DNA from: JAFEBO01 sp050730655
GTDB taxonomy: Bacteria; Planctomycetota; Phycisphaerae; Phycisphaerales; UBA1924
Length of the DNA stretch: 64,000 bases
Assembly (NCBI GenBank): GCA_050730655.1
Contig: JBOHNL010000005.1
Span: 812,309-876,308 of the forward strand
Direction: 5' to 3'
The notes beneath the pieces were generated by a model. That model did no database searches and was not told the DNA's origin. It saw nothing but the letters and a program-made list of their open reading frames with translations. Position numbers and translations under genes: made by a program. Of the stretch, positions 16,161 to 23,355 are shown in pieces. Every line of letters begins with the position of its first letter. The first letter of the stretch is position 1.

Positions 16161-16997
16161 GTGCACGCCCCTCGCGCAGACCACCCGGACCTGGATCGCT
16201 TTGACTGCTATGAACTTTGCGTTCAATCGCCGCGCCATGTCGCGGCTTTTCTTCGCGGCGTCCACGCCAATCACCCCGTCATCCTCCGGGAAGACTTCTG
16301 TGGCACGGCTGCATTGAGCCGACGATGGCTCGAGGACGCAGCACGCCTAGGCGAGCAAGCGGCTGCGATTGCGGTGGACTTTGACGCCAGCTGCATCCAG
16401 CGTGCGTCGATCGACAAGCCCGCCGGACTGCTGGCGATGGTGGCGGATTGCCGGGCGAACGCCGCCGAGTCACAAACCGAGACCGATGCGGCCGACGTCG
16501 TCTTCGTCGGCAACTTCTCGATCGGTTATTTGCACGCGCGATCCGAACTGTTGAGCTATCTGCGGCTCACGCGCGATCGGCTCGCAAGTGGCGGGGGCGG
16601 ATTCGGTGGCGGCATCTTCGTCTGCGATATCTACGGCGGCGCGTCGGCGTTCAAGCTTGGATCGATGACCCGTAGGCATCCATCGCGCACCGGCGAGATT
16701 ATCCATTACCACTGGGCTCACGAAGCGGCCGATCCGCTGACGGGGATGGTGACAAATTCGATCTCGTTCAAGGTGGAGCGAGAGGGCGAGATCATCCAGG
16801 AACTGCCGCGGGCGTTTGTCTATGAATGGCGGCTCTGGCCTCTGGCGGAACTGCGCGAGGCGATGATCGAGGCCGGATTCGTTTCGACCGAGGTCTACAC
16901 GGATTGCAATGTTGCGCCGGGCGAGGTGCCGCAGGCGGTGGGCGACGCTGCGGAGTTGAAGGAAGATTGGATTGTGCTGGTGGTGGCGCGGGCGTGA
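16161..16997 (+). CDS. Class I SAM-dependent methyltransferase
   Basis: The 278-residue product starts at GTG 16161. It reads as a Rossmann-type methyltransferase: motif I region 'VILREDFCGTAALSRRWL' (acidic start, Gly-poor variant), motif II 'AIAVDFDASCIQRA', and the motif IV region 'DVVFVGNFSIGYLHARSE' where the Asn-Phe-Ser takes the usual catalytic or substrate loop position, followed by GIFVCDIYGGASAF. The C-terminal half (VYEWRLWPLAELREAMIEAGF) is the lid and final strand typical of the family. The substrate cannot be told. It follows the thioredoxin gene by 14 bases and is convergent with the ACT-domain gene. Confidence 0.8.
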   Translation: MHAPRADHPDLDRFDCYELCVQSPRHVAAFLRGVHANHPVILREDFCGTAALSRRWLEDAARLGEQAAAIAVDFDASCIQRASIDKPAGLLAMVADCRANAAESQTETDAADVVFVGNFSIGYLHARSELLSYLRLTRDRLASGGGGFGGGIFVCDIYGGASAFKLGSMTRRHPSRTGEIIHYHWAHEAADPLTGMVTNSISFKVEREGEIIQELPRAFVYEWRLWPLAELREAMIEAGFVSTEVYTDCNVAPGEVPQAVGDAAELKEDWIVLVVARA

Positions 16998-17014
16998 TCG
17001 TCGCGTGCCACACC

Positions 17015-17407
17015 TCAGGCGACTTGATGCCCCGCTCCACGTAGCGCCTCGAGTGCCTTCGCCAAGTCTCCCTCGCGTACGAGGATGTAATCCGTATCAA
17101 AGCTCGCAATCGGCGCAATACTCAACCCCGCCTCCGCCAGCGGCGCAGTCAAACTCGCGATAATCCCCACCTGATTGAAATCCAGCGTCGCGTCGATCAC
17201 GAGAATCTTCCAAGGCCCTTCCCGCTTCACAACCTTCGGCACATTCCTCGCGGGGCACACGATTCCAAGCTCTCCCTTGGTGCGGATCGCCACGCTGAAC
17301 TCCAAATCATCCGCCCAATCCGGAACTCGATCGCCGGGATTCAGGCGGCAATACAAGTACGTTCCATCCAAAACTCGAAGCCGCAGTGATCGTGCCGGAA
17401 TCGCCAT
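17015..17407 (-). CDS. ACT-domain protein
   Basis: The 130-residue product is a small stand-alone protein with two ACT-like halves: 'YLYCRLNPGDRVPDWADDLE' begins the first, and 'WKILVIDATLDFNQVGIIASL' with 'APLAEAGLSIAPIASFDTDY' the second. The latter has the Gly and hydrophobic pattern of an amino-acid-binding ACT fold. This corresponds to a widespread uncharacterised family of small ACT proteins, thought to be amino-acid-sensing; no ligand is known to me. The start is ATG 17407; the residues encoded further upstream in frame overlap the glnS promoter region. It is divergent from glnS, with 89 bases between starts. Confidence 0.82.
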   Translation of the reverse strand: MAIPARSLRLRVLDGTYLYCRLNPGDRVPDWADDLEFSVAIRTKGELGIVCPARNVPKVVKREGPWKILVIDATLDFNQVGIIASLTAPLAEAGLSIAPIASFDTDYILVREGDLAKALEALRGAGHQVA

Positions 17408-17496
17408 GGATGAAGCGTAAACGCGACTTCGCGGCCGCTCAGCAGGCATTCCGCCGCTTCACATTGGACCAACGCGCCTCGTAGAATCACCTCCTT

Positions 17497-19347
17497 ATGA
17501 CCGGCCCGAACCCCAATACGCCCGTTTCTCCTTCCAACCCCGCGCCGGATTCCGCGCCCGCCGAAAAGCCGTTGAACTTTCTCGAGCAAATCGTCGAGGC
17601 CGACAACGCGAGCAAGAAGTGGGGGACTTGGGGGCCGAAGGAGTCTGCTCGCGCGGATGTGCCGCAGGTCCACACGCGCTTTCCGCCGGAGCCCAACGGC
17701 TACCTCCACGTCGGTCACGCCAAGAGCATCTGCCTGAACTCCGGCCTCGCCAAGAAATACGGTGGCAAGTTCAACCTCCGCTTTGACGACACAAACCCGG
17801 CGAAGGAAGAACAGGAATACGTCGATGCGATCATTCGCGACGTGAAGTGGCTCGGGGGCGATTTTGATACCGGCCCGAACGCCGGCGGTCTCTATTTCGC
17901 GAGCAACTACTTCGACACGATGTACGCGTTCACCGAGGAACTGGTCAAGAAGGGCAAGGCGTACGTCTGCCAGTTGTCGGGCGAGGAGGTCTCCGCCCGC
18001 CGCGGGACGCCGACCGTTCCGGCGACAAGCCCGCACCGCGATCGCCCGATCGAAGAAAGCCTCAAATTGCTGAAGGAGATGCACGACGGCAAGCATCCCA
18101 ACGGCGCGATGACGGTGCGCGCGAAGATCGACCTTGCCTCGCCGAATTTCAATCTGCGCGATCCGGTCATGTATCGCATCATCCACGAGCATCACCACAA
18201 CACCGGCGACAAGTGGTCGATGTACCCGATGTACGACTGGGCGCACGGCCTCGAAGATTCGATGGAAGGCATCACGCATTCCATCTGCACGCTCGAGTTC
18301 GAGAATCACCGCCCGCTCTACGACTGGTTCATTGACGCGATCAATGAAGGGCGCGGCCCCGGCAGCCAGTGGGGTATGCCGATCCACCATCCCCAGCAGA
18401 TCGAGTTCGCGAAGCTCCGCCCGACCTATACCGTCATGAGCAAACGCAACCTGCTCAAGATGGTCGAGGACAAAGTGGTGGGAGGGTGGGACGACCCGCG
18501 CATGCCGACGATCAGCGCGATGCGCCGGCGGGGCTTCCCGCCCGAAGCGCTCCGCAACTTCGTCACCGATGTCGGCGTCACCAAGGTTGAAAGCTACATC
18601 GATGTCGGCCGCCTCGAAAACGCCGTGCGCGATGTGCTGAACAAGACTGCTCCGCGCACGATGGCGGTGCTGAGGCCGCTCAAGGTCACAATCGAAAACT
18701 GGCCCGAAGGTACGATCGATGAACTCGATTTTGTGATCAATCCGGAAGACGCCAGCGCCGGAAAGCGCAAGGTGCCGTTCTCGAAGGTCATCTACATCGA
18801 GCGCGAAGACTTCATGGAAGATCCACCCAAGAAGTTCTTTCGCCTCGCGCCGGGCGCGGAGGTCCGCCTCCGCTGGGCCTACTTCATCACCTGCACGGGC
18901 GTTGAAAAGGACACCTCGGGCAACATCTCCGGCATCCGCGCCACCTACGACCCCCAGACCCGCGGCGGCGACGCCCCCGTCGGCCCCGATGGCAAACCCA
19001 TAAAGAAGGTCAAAGGCACGATCCACTGGATCAGCGCCCAGCACGCTGTTCCAGCCGAAGCCCGCCTCTTCGACCGCCTGTTCAACACCGAAGTCCCCGG
19101 CGATCGCACCGGCAACTACATGGATGATCTGAATCCAAATTCGCTCGAGGTCGTCCAGGCACTCGTCGAACCCTGGCTCGCCGAGAACGCGAAGTACAAC
19201 AAGGAAACGCTCGAGGGCGCACGCTTCCAGTTTGAGCGGCTCGGGTATTTCAATGTCGATAAGGATTCGGCGCCGGGTAAGCTCGTCTTCAACCGGACGG
19301 TGACGTTGAAGGACAGTTGGGCGAAGGAAGTCAAGCCGAGCGCGTGA
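17497..19347 (+). CDS. glnS: Glutaminyl-tRNA synthetase
   Basis: GlnS charges tRNA-Gln directly with glutamine. The 616-residue product shows the class I GlnRS signatures: HTRFPPEPNGYLHVGHAKSI (HVGH at residues 71-74), NLRFDDTNPAKEEQEY, MYPMYDWAHGLEDSMEGITH, and VMSKRNLL as the KMSKS loop, followed by the beta-barrel anticodon domains (VPFSKVIYIEREDFMEDPPK). Length is a little above the E. coli enzyme (554), with a Pro-rich N-terminal tail and a loop GDAPVGPDGKPIKKVKG. Together with gltX in this window it shows that the genome codes for direct Gln-tRNA synthesis; whether GatCAB is also present cannot be seen here. The lytic transglycosylase gene follows on the same strand. Confidence 0.96.
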   Translation: MTGPNPNTPVSPSNPAPDSAPAEKPLNFLEQIVEADNASKKWGTWGPKESARADVPQVHTRFPPEPNGYLHVGHAKSICLNSGLAKKYGGKFNLRFDDTNPAKEEQEYVDAIIRDVKWLGGDFDTGPNAGGLYFASNYFDTMYAFTEELVKKGKAYVCQLSGEEVSARRGTPTVPATSPHRDRPIEESLKLLKEMHDGKHPNGAMTVRAKIDLASPNFNLRDPVMYRIIHEHHHNTGDKWSMYPMYDWAHGLEDSMEGITHSICTLEFENHRPLYDWFIDAINEGRGPGSQWGMPIHHPQQIEFAKLRPTYTVMSKRNLLKMVEDKVVGGWDDPRMPTISAMRRRGFPPEALRNFVTDVGVTKVESYIDVGRLENAVRDVLNKTAPRTMAVLRPLKVTIENWPEGTIDELDFVINPEDASAGKRKVPFSKVIYIEREDFMEDPPKKFFRLAPGAEVRLRWAYFITCTGVEKDTSGNISGIRATYDPQTRGGDAPVGPDGKPIKKVKGTIHWISAQHAVPAEARLFDRLFNTEVPGDRTGNYMDDLNPNSLEVVQALVEPWLAENAKYNKETLEGARFQFERLGYFNVDKDSAPGKLVFNRTVTLKDSWAKEVKPSA

Positions 19348-19403
19348 GCACGCGTTCGCGGCCGTCATTTTGCAGTTCGCAATTTCGCGATACACTCGCG
19401 CGC

Positions 19404-20825
19404 ATGACGACGATTCCGCGGCTGCTCGTCGCGCTATTTATCTTTCTTGTCGGCGCGTCCGCGCTCGCTCAATCAAACCCGCCTTCAGACATCCTCGTCC
19501 AGCGGATGGGTTCTCTCCGCCACTCCGATCTTCCCGAGATGCTCGATCTCGGCATCATTCGCGTACTCGTCAGCCCGACGCGTACTGACTTCTTCCTCGA
19601 TCAAGGCCGCCCGATGGGTTTCTCGCACGACCTGCTCACCGCATACCGCGATGACCTGGTCAAGTCGCTCGGCCACCACGATCGCAAGCTGACAATCGTC
19701 TTTGTCCCTGTTCCGTTCGACGATCTGATTCCCGCGCTGCTCGCCGGCAAGGGCGATGTCATCGCCTCCAACTTCACCATCACGCCCGAACGTGCGAAGC
19801 GCGTGGCATTTTCCGATCCCTACCTCACCGACGTCAGCGAAGTGATCGTCAGCGGCCCGCAAAGCCCCGAGATTTCCTCGCTCGACGATCTTTCCGGCCA
19901 TGAACTGCTCGTCGTCGATGGATCAAGCTATTTCACGCACGCCAAAGCGCTCTCGGCTGAGCTTGTCAAAGAAAAACGCAAACCTATTCGCCTCCACACG
20001 CCCGAGCGCCCGCTCGAAACCGAAGACATCCTCGAACTCGTCTCCGCCGGCTCGATTCCGTTCACCGCGTGCGACCGCCACATCGCGAATCTCTGGGCCA
20101 AGGTTCTTCCCGGCCTGACCGTGCACGAAGATCTCTACCTCTCCAAAGGCGATTCGATCGCATTTGCTGTCCGCCCGGTTTCGCCCAAGCTGCTCGAGAG
20201 CCTGAACAGGTTCGTCGCCGATCACAAGAAGGGCACGCTCCTCGGCAACATCCTCTTCACGCGATACTTTGTAGACACCCGCTGGTGCAAGGATGCGCTC
20301 AAGCCGGACGACCAGGGCCGCATCGGGCGACTGACCGATGACTTCAAGAAGTACGCCGCGAAGTACGAGTTCGATTGGCTCTTGATGGCCGCGCAGGGGT
20401 ATCAGGAATCGCAGCTCGATCAGCAATGCCGCAGCTCCGTCGGCGCTGTCGGCGTGATGCAGGTTCTTCCGAGCACCGCCCGTTCAATGGACATCCGCGA
20501 TATCGAAAACGCCTCGAACAATATCCACGCCGGCATCAAGTACATGGCGTGGATCCGCGAGAACTTCTTCAACGAACCCGATTTGAAGCCCGGCCCGCGC
20601 GTCGATTTCACGCTTGCCGCGTACAACGCCGGCCCAACCCGCATCCGCCAACTCCGCGAAAAAGCCAAGGCCGAAGGCCTCGATCCCAACCGCTGGTTCG
20701 ACAACGTCGAGCAGATCGCGATGCAGGAAGTCGGAATCGAAACGGTGCGATACGTCCGCAATATCAATAAGTACTACGTCGCGTATTCATCGATGCTGGC
20801 GCTCAAGGAAGAGCGACAGAAATAG
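19404..20825 (+). CDS. MltF-like lytic transglycosylase with solute-binding domain
   Basis: The 473-residue product starts at ATG 19404 with a signal peptide (RLLVALFIFLVGASALAQ). Residues of about 45-280 are a family 3 solute-binding-like domain (GFSHDLLTAYRDDLVKSLG, then DVIASNFTITPERAKRVAFS), and about 310-465 are a lysozyme-like SLT domain. The latter has the catalytic Glu in AAQGYQESQLDQQCRSSVG, then GAVGVMQVLPSTARSM and FTLAAYNAGPTRIRQLREKA. This two-domain order is that of MltF, which cleaves peptidoglycan glycan strands to anhydromuropeptides. Its presence fits a planctomycete with peptidoglycan. It is the last gene before a convergent isocitrate dehydrogenase, with a heptamer repeat in between. 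Confidence 0.92.
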   Translation: MTTIPRLLVALFIFLVGASALAQSNPPSDILVQRMGSLRHSDLPEMLDLGIIRVLVSPTRTDFFLDQGRPMGFSHDLLTAYRDDLVKSLGHHDRKLTIVFVPVPFDDLIPALLAGKGDVIASNFTITPERAKRVAFSDPYLTDVSEVIVSGPQSPEISSLDDLSGHELLVVDGSSYFTHAKALSAELVKEKRKPIRLHTPERPLETEDILELVSAGSIPFTACDRHIANLWAKVLPGLTVHEDLYLSKGDSIAFAVRPVSPKLLESLNRFVADHKKGTLLGNILFTRYFVDTRWCKDALKPDDQGRIGRLTDDFKKYAAKYEFDWLLMAAQGYQESQLDQQCRSSVGAVGVMQVLPSTARSMDIRDIENASNNIHAGIKYMAWIRENFFNEPDLKPGPRVDFTLAAYNAGPTRIRQLREKAKAEGLDPNRWFDNVEQIAMQEVGIETVRYVRNINKYYVAYSSMLALKEERQK

Positions 20826-20857
20826 CGAACGATTGTCGGGTCGTTTTACAGTCGCCC

Positions 20858-20899
20858 GCATTCCGCATTCCGCATTCCGCATTCCGCATTCCGCATTCC
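20858..20899. repeat. Heptamer tandem repeat (gcattcc x 6)
   Basis: Six perfect copies of a 7-base unit in the 83-base gap between two convergent genes. There is no dyad symmetry, so it is not a terminator. Confidence 0.92.
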
Positions 20900-20908
20900 G
20901 AATTCGCC

Positions 20909-22423
20909 TCACTGCCCCTGCGCCAACGAATACCCCTTCGCACCATCAAACGTGCGCAGGAGTTCATACGAGCACACCGTAAAACTTTCCGCCACGCGAT
21001 CGAGCAGCGCCACGCAGCGGCTCTGCCCGAAGCTTCCGGGAGTCACGCCGTCCTTGAGCTCAAACCGAACGCGGTGGTAATCCACGCATTCGGTGTACAC
21101 GCTTCCCGTCGGCCAGACCTGCGTGCCGCGGTTCGAAATCAGCGTCAGCTTGAACGGCGTATCCGCCGAAACTCGCTGCATTTCTTCCGCGAGCGAGAGA
21201 GGACTCAACGCCGTATCCAGATAAATGTCGCATCCGACGACGTGCGTGACCACGTTCTTGAACGTCCGGATCACCCGCGGCCCGCTCGGCTTGGCCTCCC
21301 GCACAAACGTCGGGAGTTTCGCCTCCGGCACCTCCACTGCCGGCACGGTTTTCGGGTTGTTGCCCAAATTGCCGATGATCGCGTTCGTGAAGTCGCGCGT
21401 GCCCACCGTCGGCTTGCTCTTGACGCCGAAGTCGCCCGTGTGGACGCCGCTCTCGAGCGTCGCGAGCAGCGCGTTCTCGATGGTGGCGGCTTCCTTGTTC
21501 AGTCCGATGTGCCGCAACATCATCATGCCCGACAAAACCAGGCTCGTCGGGTTCGCAATCCCGCGACCCGCAATATCCGGCGCCGTTCCGTGCACCGCCT
21601 CGAAGATCGAGATGTGATTGCCGATATTCGCGCTCGGCGCAAATCCCAGCCCGCCCACCAATCCGGCGCACAGATCGCTGACGATATCTCCCTGCAAGTT
21701 TGGCAGCACGATAATTTGATACTGTTGAGGCTTCACCACCAGGTTCAAGCACAGCGCATCGACAATGACATCGCCCGTCTCGATCTCCGGAAAATCCTTC
21801 GCCACCGCGCGGAACCGGTCGAGAAACAGGCCGTCCGTCATCTTCATGATGTTGGCCTTGTGCCCGCAATGCACCTTCTTCGCCCCGACCTTGCGTGCCG
21901 TCTGGAACGCAAAGCGATGCACTTCGTCACACCCCGGCGCGCTCATCAACCTTTTGCACTGGATCGTGTCGTTGCTCAGCCGGTGTTCAACGCCGCCGTA
22001 CGTGTCTTCGATGTTCTCGCGCACGATTGCAAAGTCGATCGCAATCCCCGCTTTCGAATACACGGTCTCCACGCCCGGCAGCGTCTTGAAGACGCGATAG
22101 TTCGCAAACGCGTTCCACATTTTCCGGGCCGTGACGTTAATGCTCTTGCCGCCGCCGCCCGACGGCGTTCCCATCGGACCCTTGAAGAGAATCCCGCTCT
22201 CCTCGGTCACGCGGATCGCCTCATCCGTCATGCCGCGGGTGTTGCCTTCAGCGAACACGCTCGCGCCCATTTTGACTTCACGAAAGTGCACATGGTTCAT
22301 AACCCCCGCGGCCTTGAACAGCTCCAGCGTCGCCGCCATGATCTCCGGCCCGATGCCATCGCCGTTCGCCACCGCGATCTGGATCTGCTTGTCGTTCGAA
22401 GAAGTCGTATTTGAAGAAGTCAT
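20909..22423 (-). CDS. icd: NADP-type isocitrate dehydrogenase with C-terminal extension
   Basis: The enzyme oxidatively decarboxylates isocitrate to 2-oxoglutarate in the TCA cycle. The 504-residue product has the decarboxylating dehydrogenase core: GDGIGPEIM at the start, substrate residues in GKSINVTARKMWNAFANYR, the metal-site region QGDIVSDLCAGLVGGLGFAP and the coenzyme loop EAVHGTAPDIAGRGIANPTS. About 150 extra C-terminal residues follow (from about VREAKPSGPRVIRTFKNVV), as in the long Thermus-type enzyme, which rules out isopropylmalate dehydrogenase (about 350 residues). Coenzyme choice is by family resemblance only. ATG 22423 was preferred to the upstream candidates, which lie in the promoter gap before the divergent DinB-like gene. 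Confidence 0.88.
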   Translation of the reverse strand: MTSSNTTSSNDKQIQIAVANGDGIGPEIMAATLELFKAAGVMNHVHFREVKMGASVFAEGNTRGMTDEAIRVTEESGILFKGPMGTPSGGGGKSINVTARKMWNAFANYRVFKTLPGVETVYSKAGIAIDFAIVRENIEDTYGGVEHRLSNDTIQCKRLMSAPGCDEVHRFAFQTARKVGAKKVHCGHKANIMKMTDGLFLDRFRAVAKDFPEIETGDVIVDALCLNLVVKPQQYQIIVLPNLQGDIVSDLCAGLVGGLGFAPSANIGNHISIFEAVHGTAPDIAGRGIANPTSLVLSGMMMLRHIGLNKEAATIENALLATLESGVHTGDFGVKSKPTVGTRDFTNAIIGNLGNNPKTVPAVEVPEAKLPTFVREAKPSGPRVIRTFKNVVTHVVGCDIYLDTALSPLSLAEEMQRVSADTPFKLTLISNRGTQVWPTGSVYTECVDYHRVRFELKDGVTPGSFGQSRCVALLDRVAESFTVCSYELLRTFDGAKGYSLAQGQ

Positions 22424-22561
22424 GGCGTCTTTCTGCTGGCGATTCCCGAAATCGCTCCGGAATCCGGTAACACGGGCTTTGTCAGGTGCATCCAACGCGA
22501 GCTTCTGAGCCCTATCGGAGGGTCCAACAGTAGTCTGAAGCCAACCACTCAAGGAGTTCCC

Positions 22562-23059
22562 ATGTCAGCCACCGCCAATCGGGATCACGCTCTGAAATCG
22601 CTCGCTTTCGCACACTCTCTCACGCAAAAGGCGATCAAGGACTTCCCCGATTCCAAGCTGACATATCAGCAGTCGCCCACCGACAACCACGTGCTCTGGA
22701 CCATTGGCCATCTCGCGGCAACCTACGCCTGGTTCAAGTCCGTCTTCGACGGCTCCATGTATCCGCTTCCAGAAAGCTACAATGCGCTCTTCAGTGGCGG
22801 CGCAAAGCCGGTCGCCGACCACAAGCACTATCCCGCGCTCGCCGAGTTGAAAAAGAACTACGACGCGTCGTATGAGGCCTTCGTCGCCGCCGCGACGAAG
22901 CTCACCGACGCCGATCTTGCCAAAGCACCCGCAATCGACACCGGCGGCTTCTGCAACGACAAATTCGATGCGCTTGACCGCGCTGCGTGGCACGAAGGTT
23001 GGCACTGCGGCCAGCTGTGTGGCGTCCGTAAAGCGCTGAGCCTGCCGGGCCTTTTCTGA
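22562..23059 (+). CDS. DinB-like four-helix-bundle protein
   Basis: A 165-residue protein of the DinB/YfiT-like superfamily. Its three His ligands are recognisable: one in VLWTIGHLAATYAWF, and two in the C-terminal 'AAWHEGWHCGQL', with the hydrophobic 'WTIGHL-A-YAWF' motif after the first helix. Members bind a divalent metal; some are thiol-dependent transferases (bacillithiol or mycothiol S-transferases), but most have no known substrate. ATG 22562 has AAGGAG 6 bases upstream. Nothing in the context narrows the role. The following 296 bases to the metallopeptidase gene hold no gene I can support. Confidence 0.85.
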   Translation: MSATANRDHALKSLAFAHSLTQKAIKDFPDSKLTYQQSPTDNHVLWTIGHLAATYAWFKSVFDGSMYPLPESYNALFSGGAKPVADHKHYPALAELKKNYDASYEAFVAAATKLTDADLAKAPAIDTGGFCNDKFDALDRAAWHEGWHCGQLCGVRKALSLPGLF

Positions 23060-23355
23060 TCGCGAACACCCTTCTCGAGCCGCCGCCGTGCGCGCCCATT
23101 TGGGGTATCTCACGCTTGATTGAAAGTGAAGGATTGTTCATCTTTTCACCCTTTTTGAAGAGAATTGAAGAGTTCGTCCGTCTTGACTCGTCGCTCTCCG
23201 TCAATTTTCGATTGAGTTCGCAACGACTCCGGATAACCTATGTCTGGGACGCCGATGGAGCAGTTCGGACGGCGAATCTGCCGGGTGGCGTTGGGTGCGC
23301 AATGTCGTACGTCGTCGTGCGGGTGGCAGGCGCGGTCTGAAAGCGGGTGCTTGAG

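Noticed and set aside
17341..19395. 684-codon open frame antisense to glnS
   Set aside because: Exactly opposite a textbook glnS; the product is His/Arg/Asp-rich without any domain. Typical GC-rich shadow.
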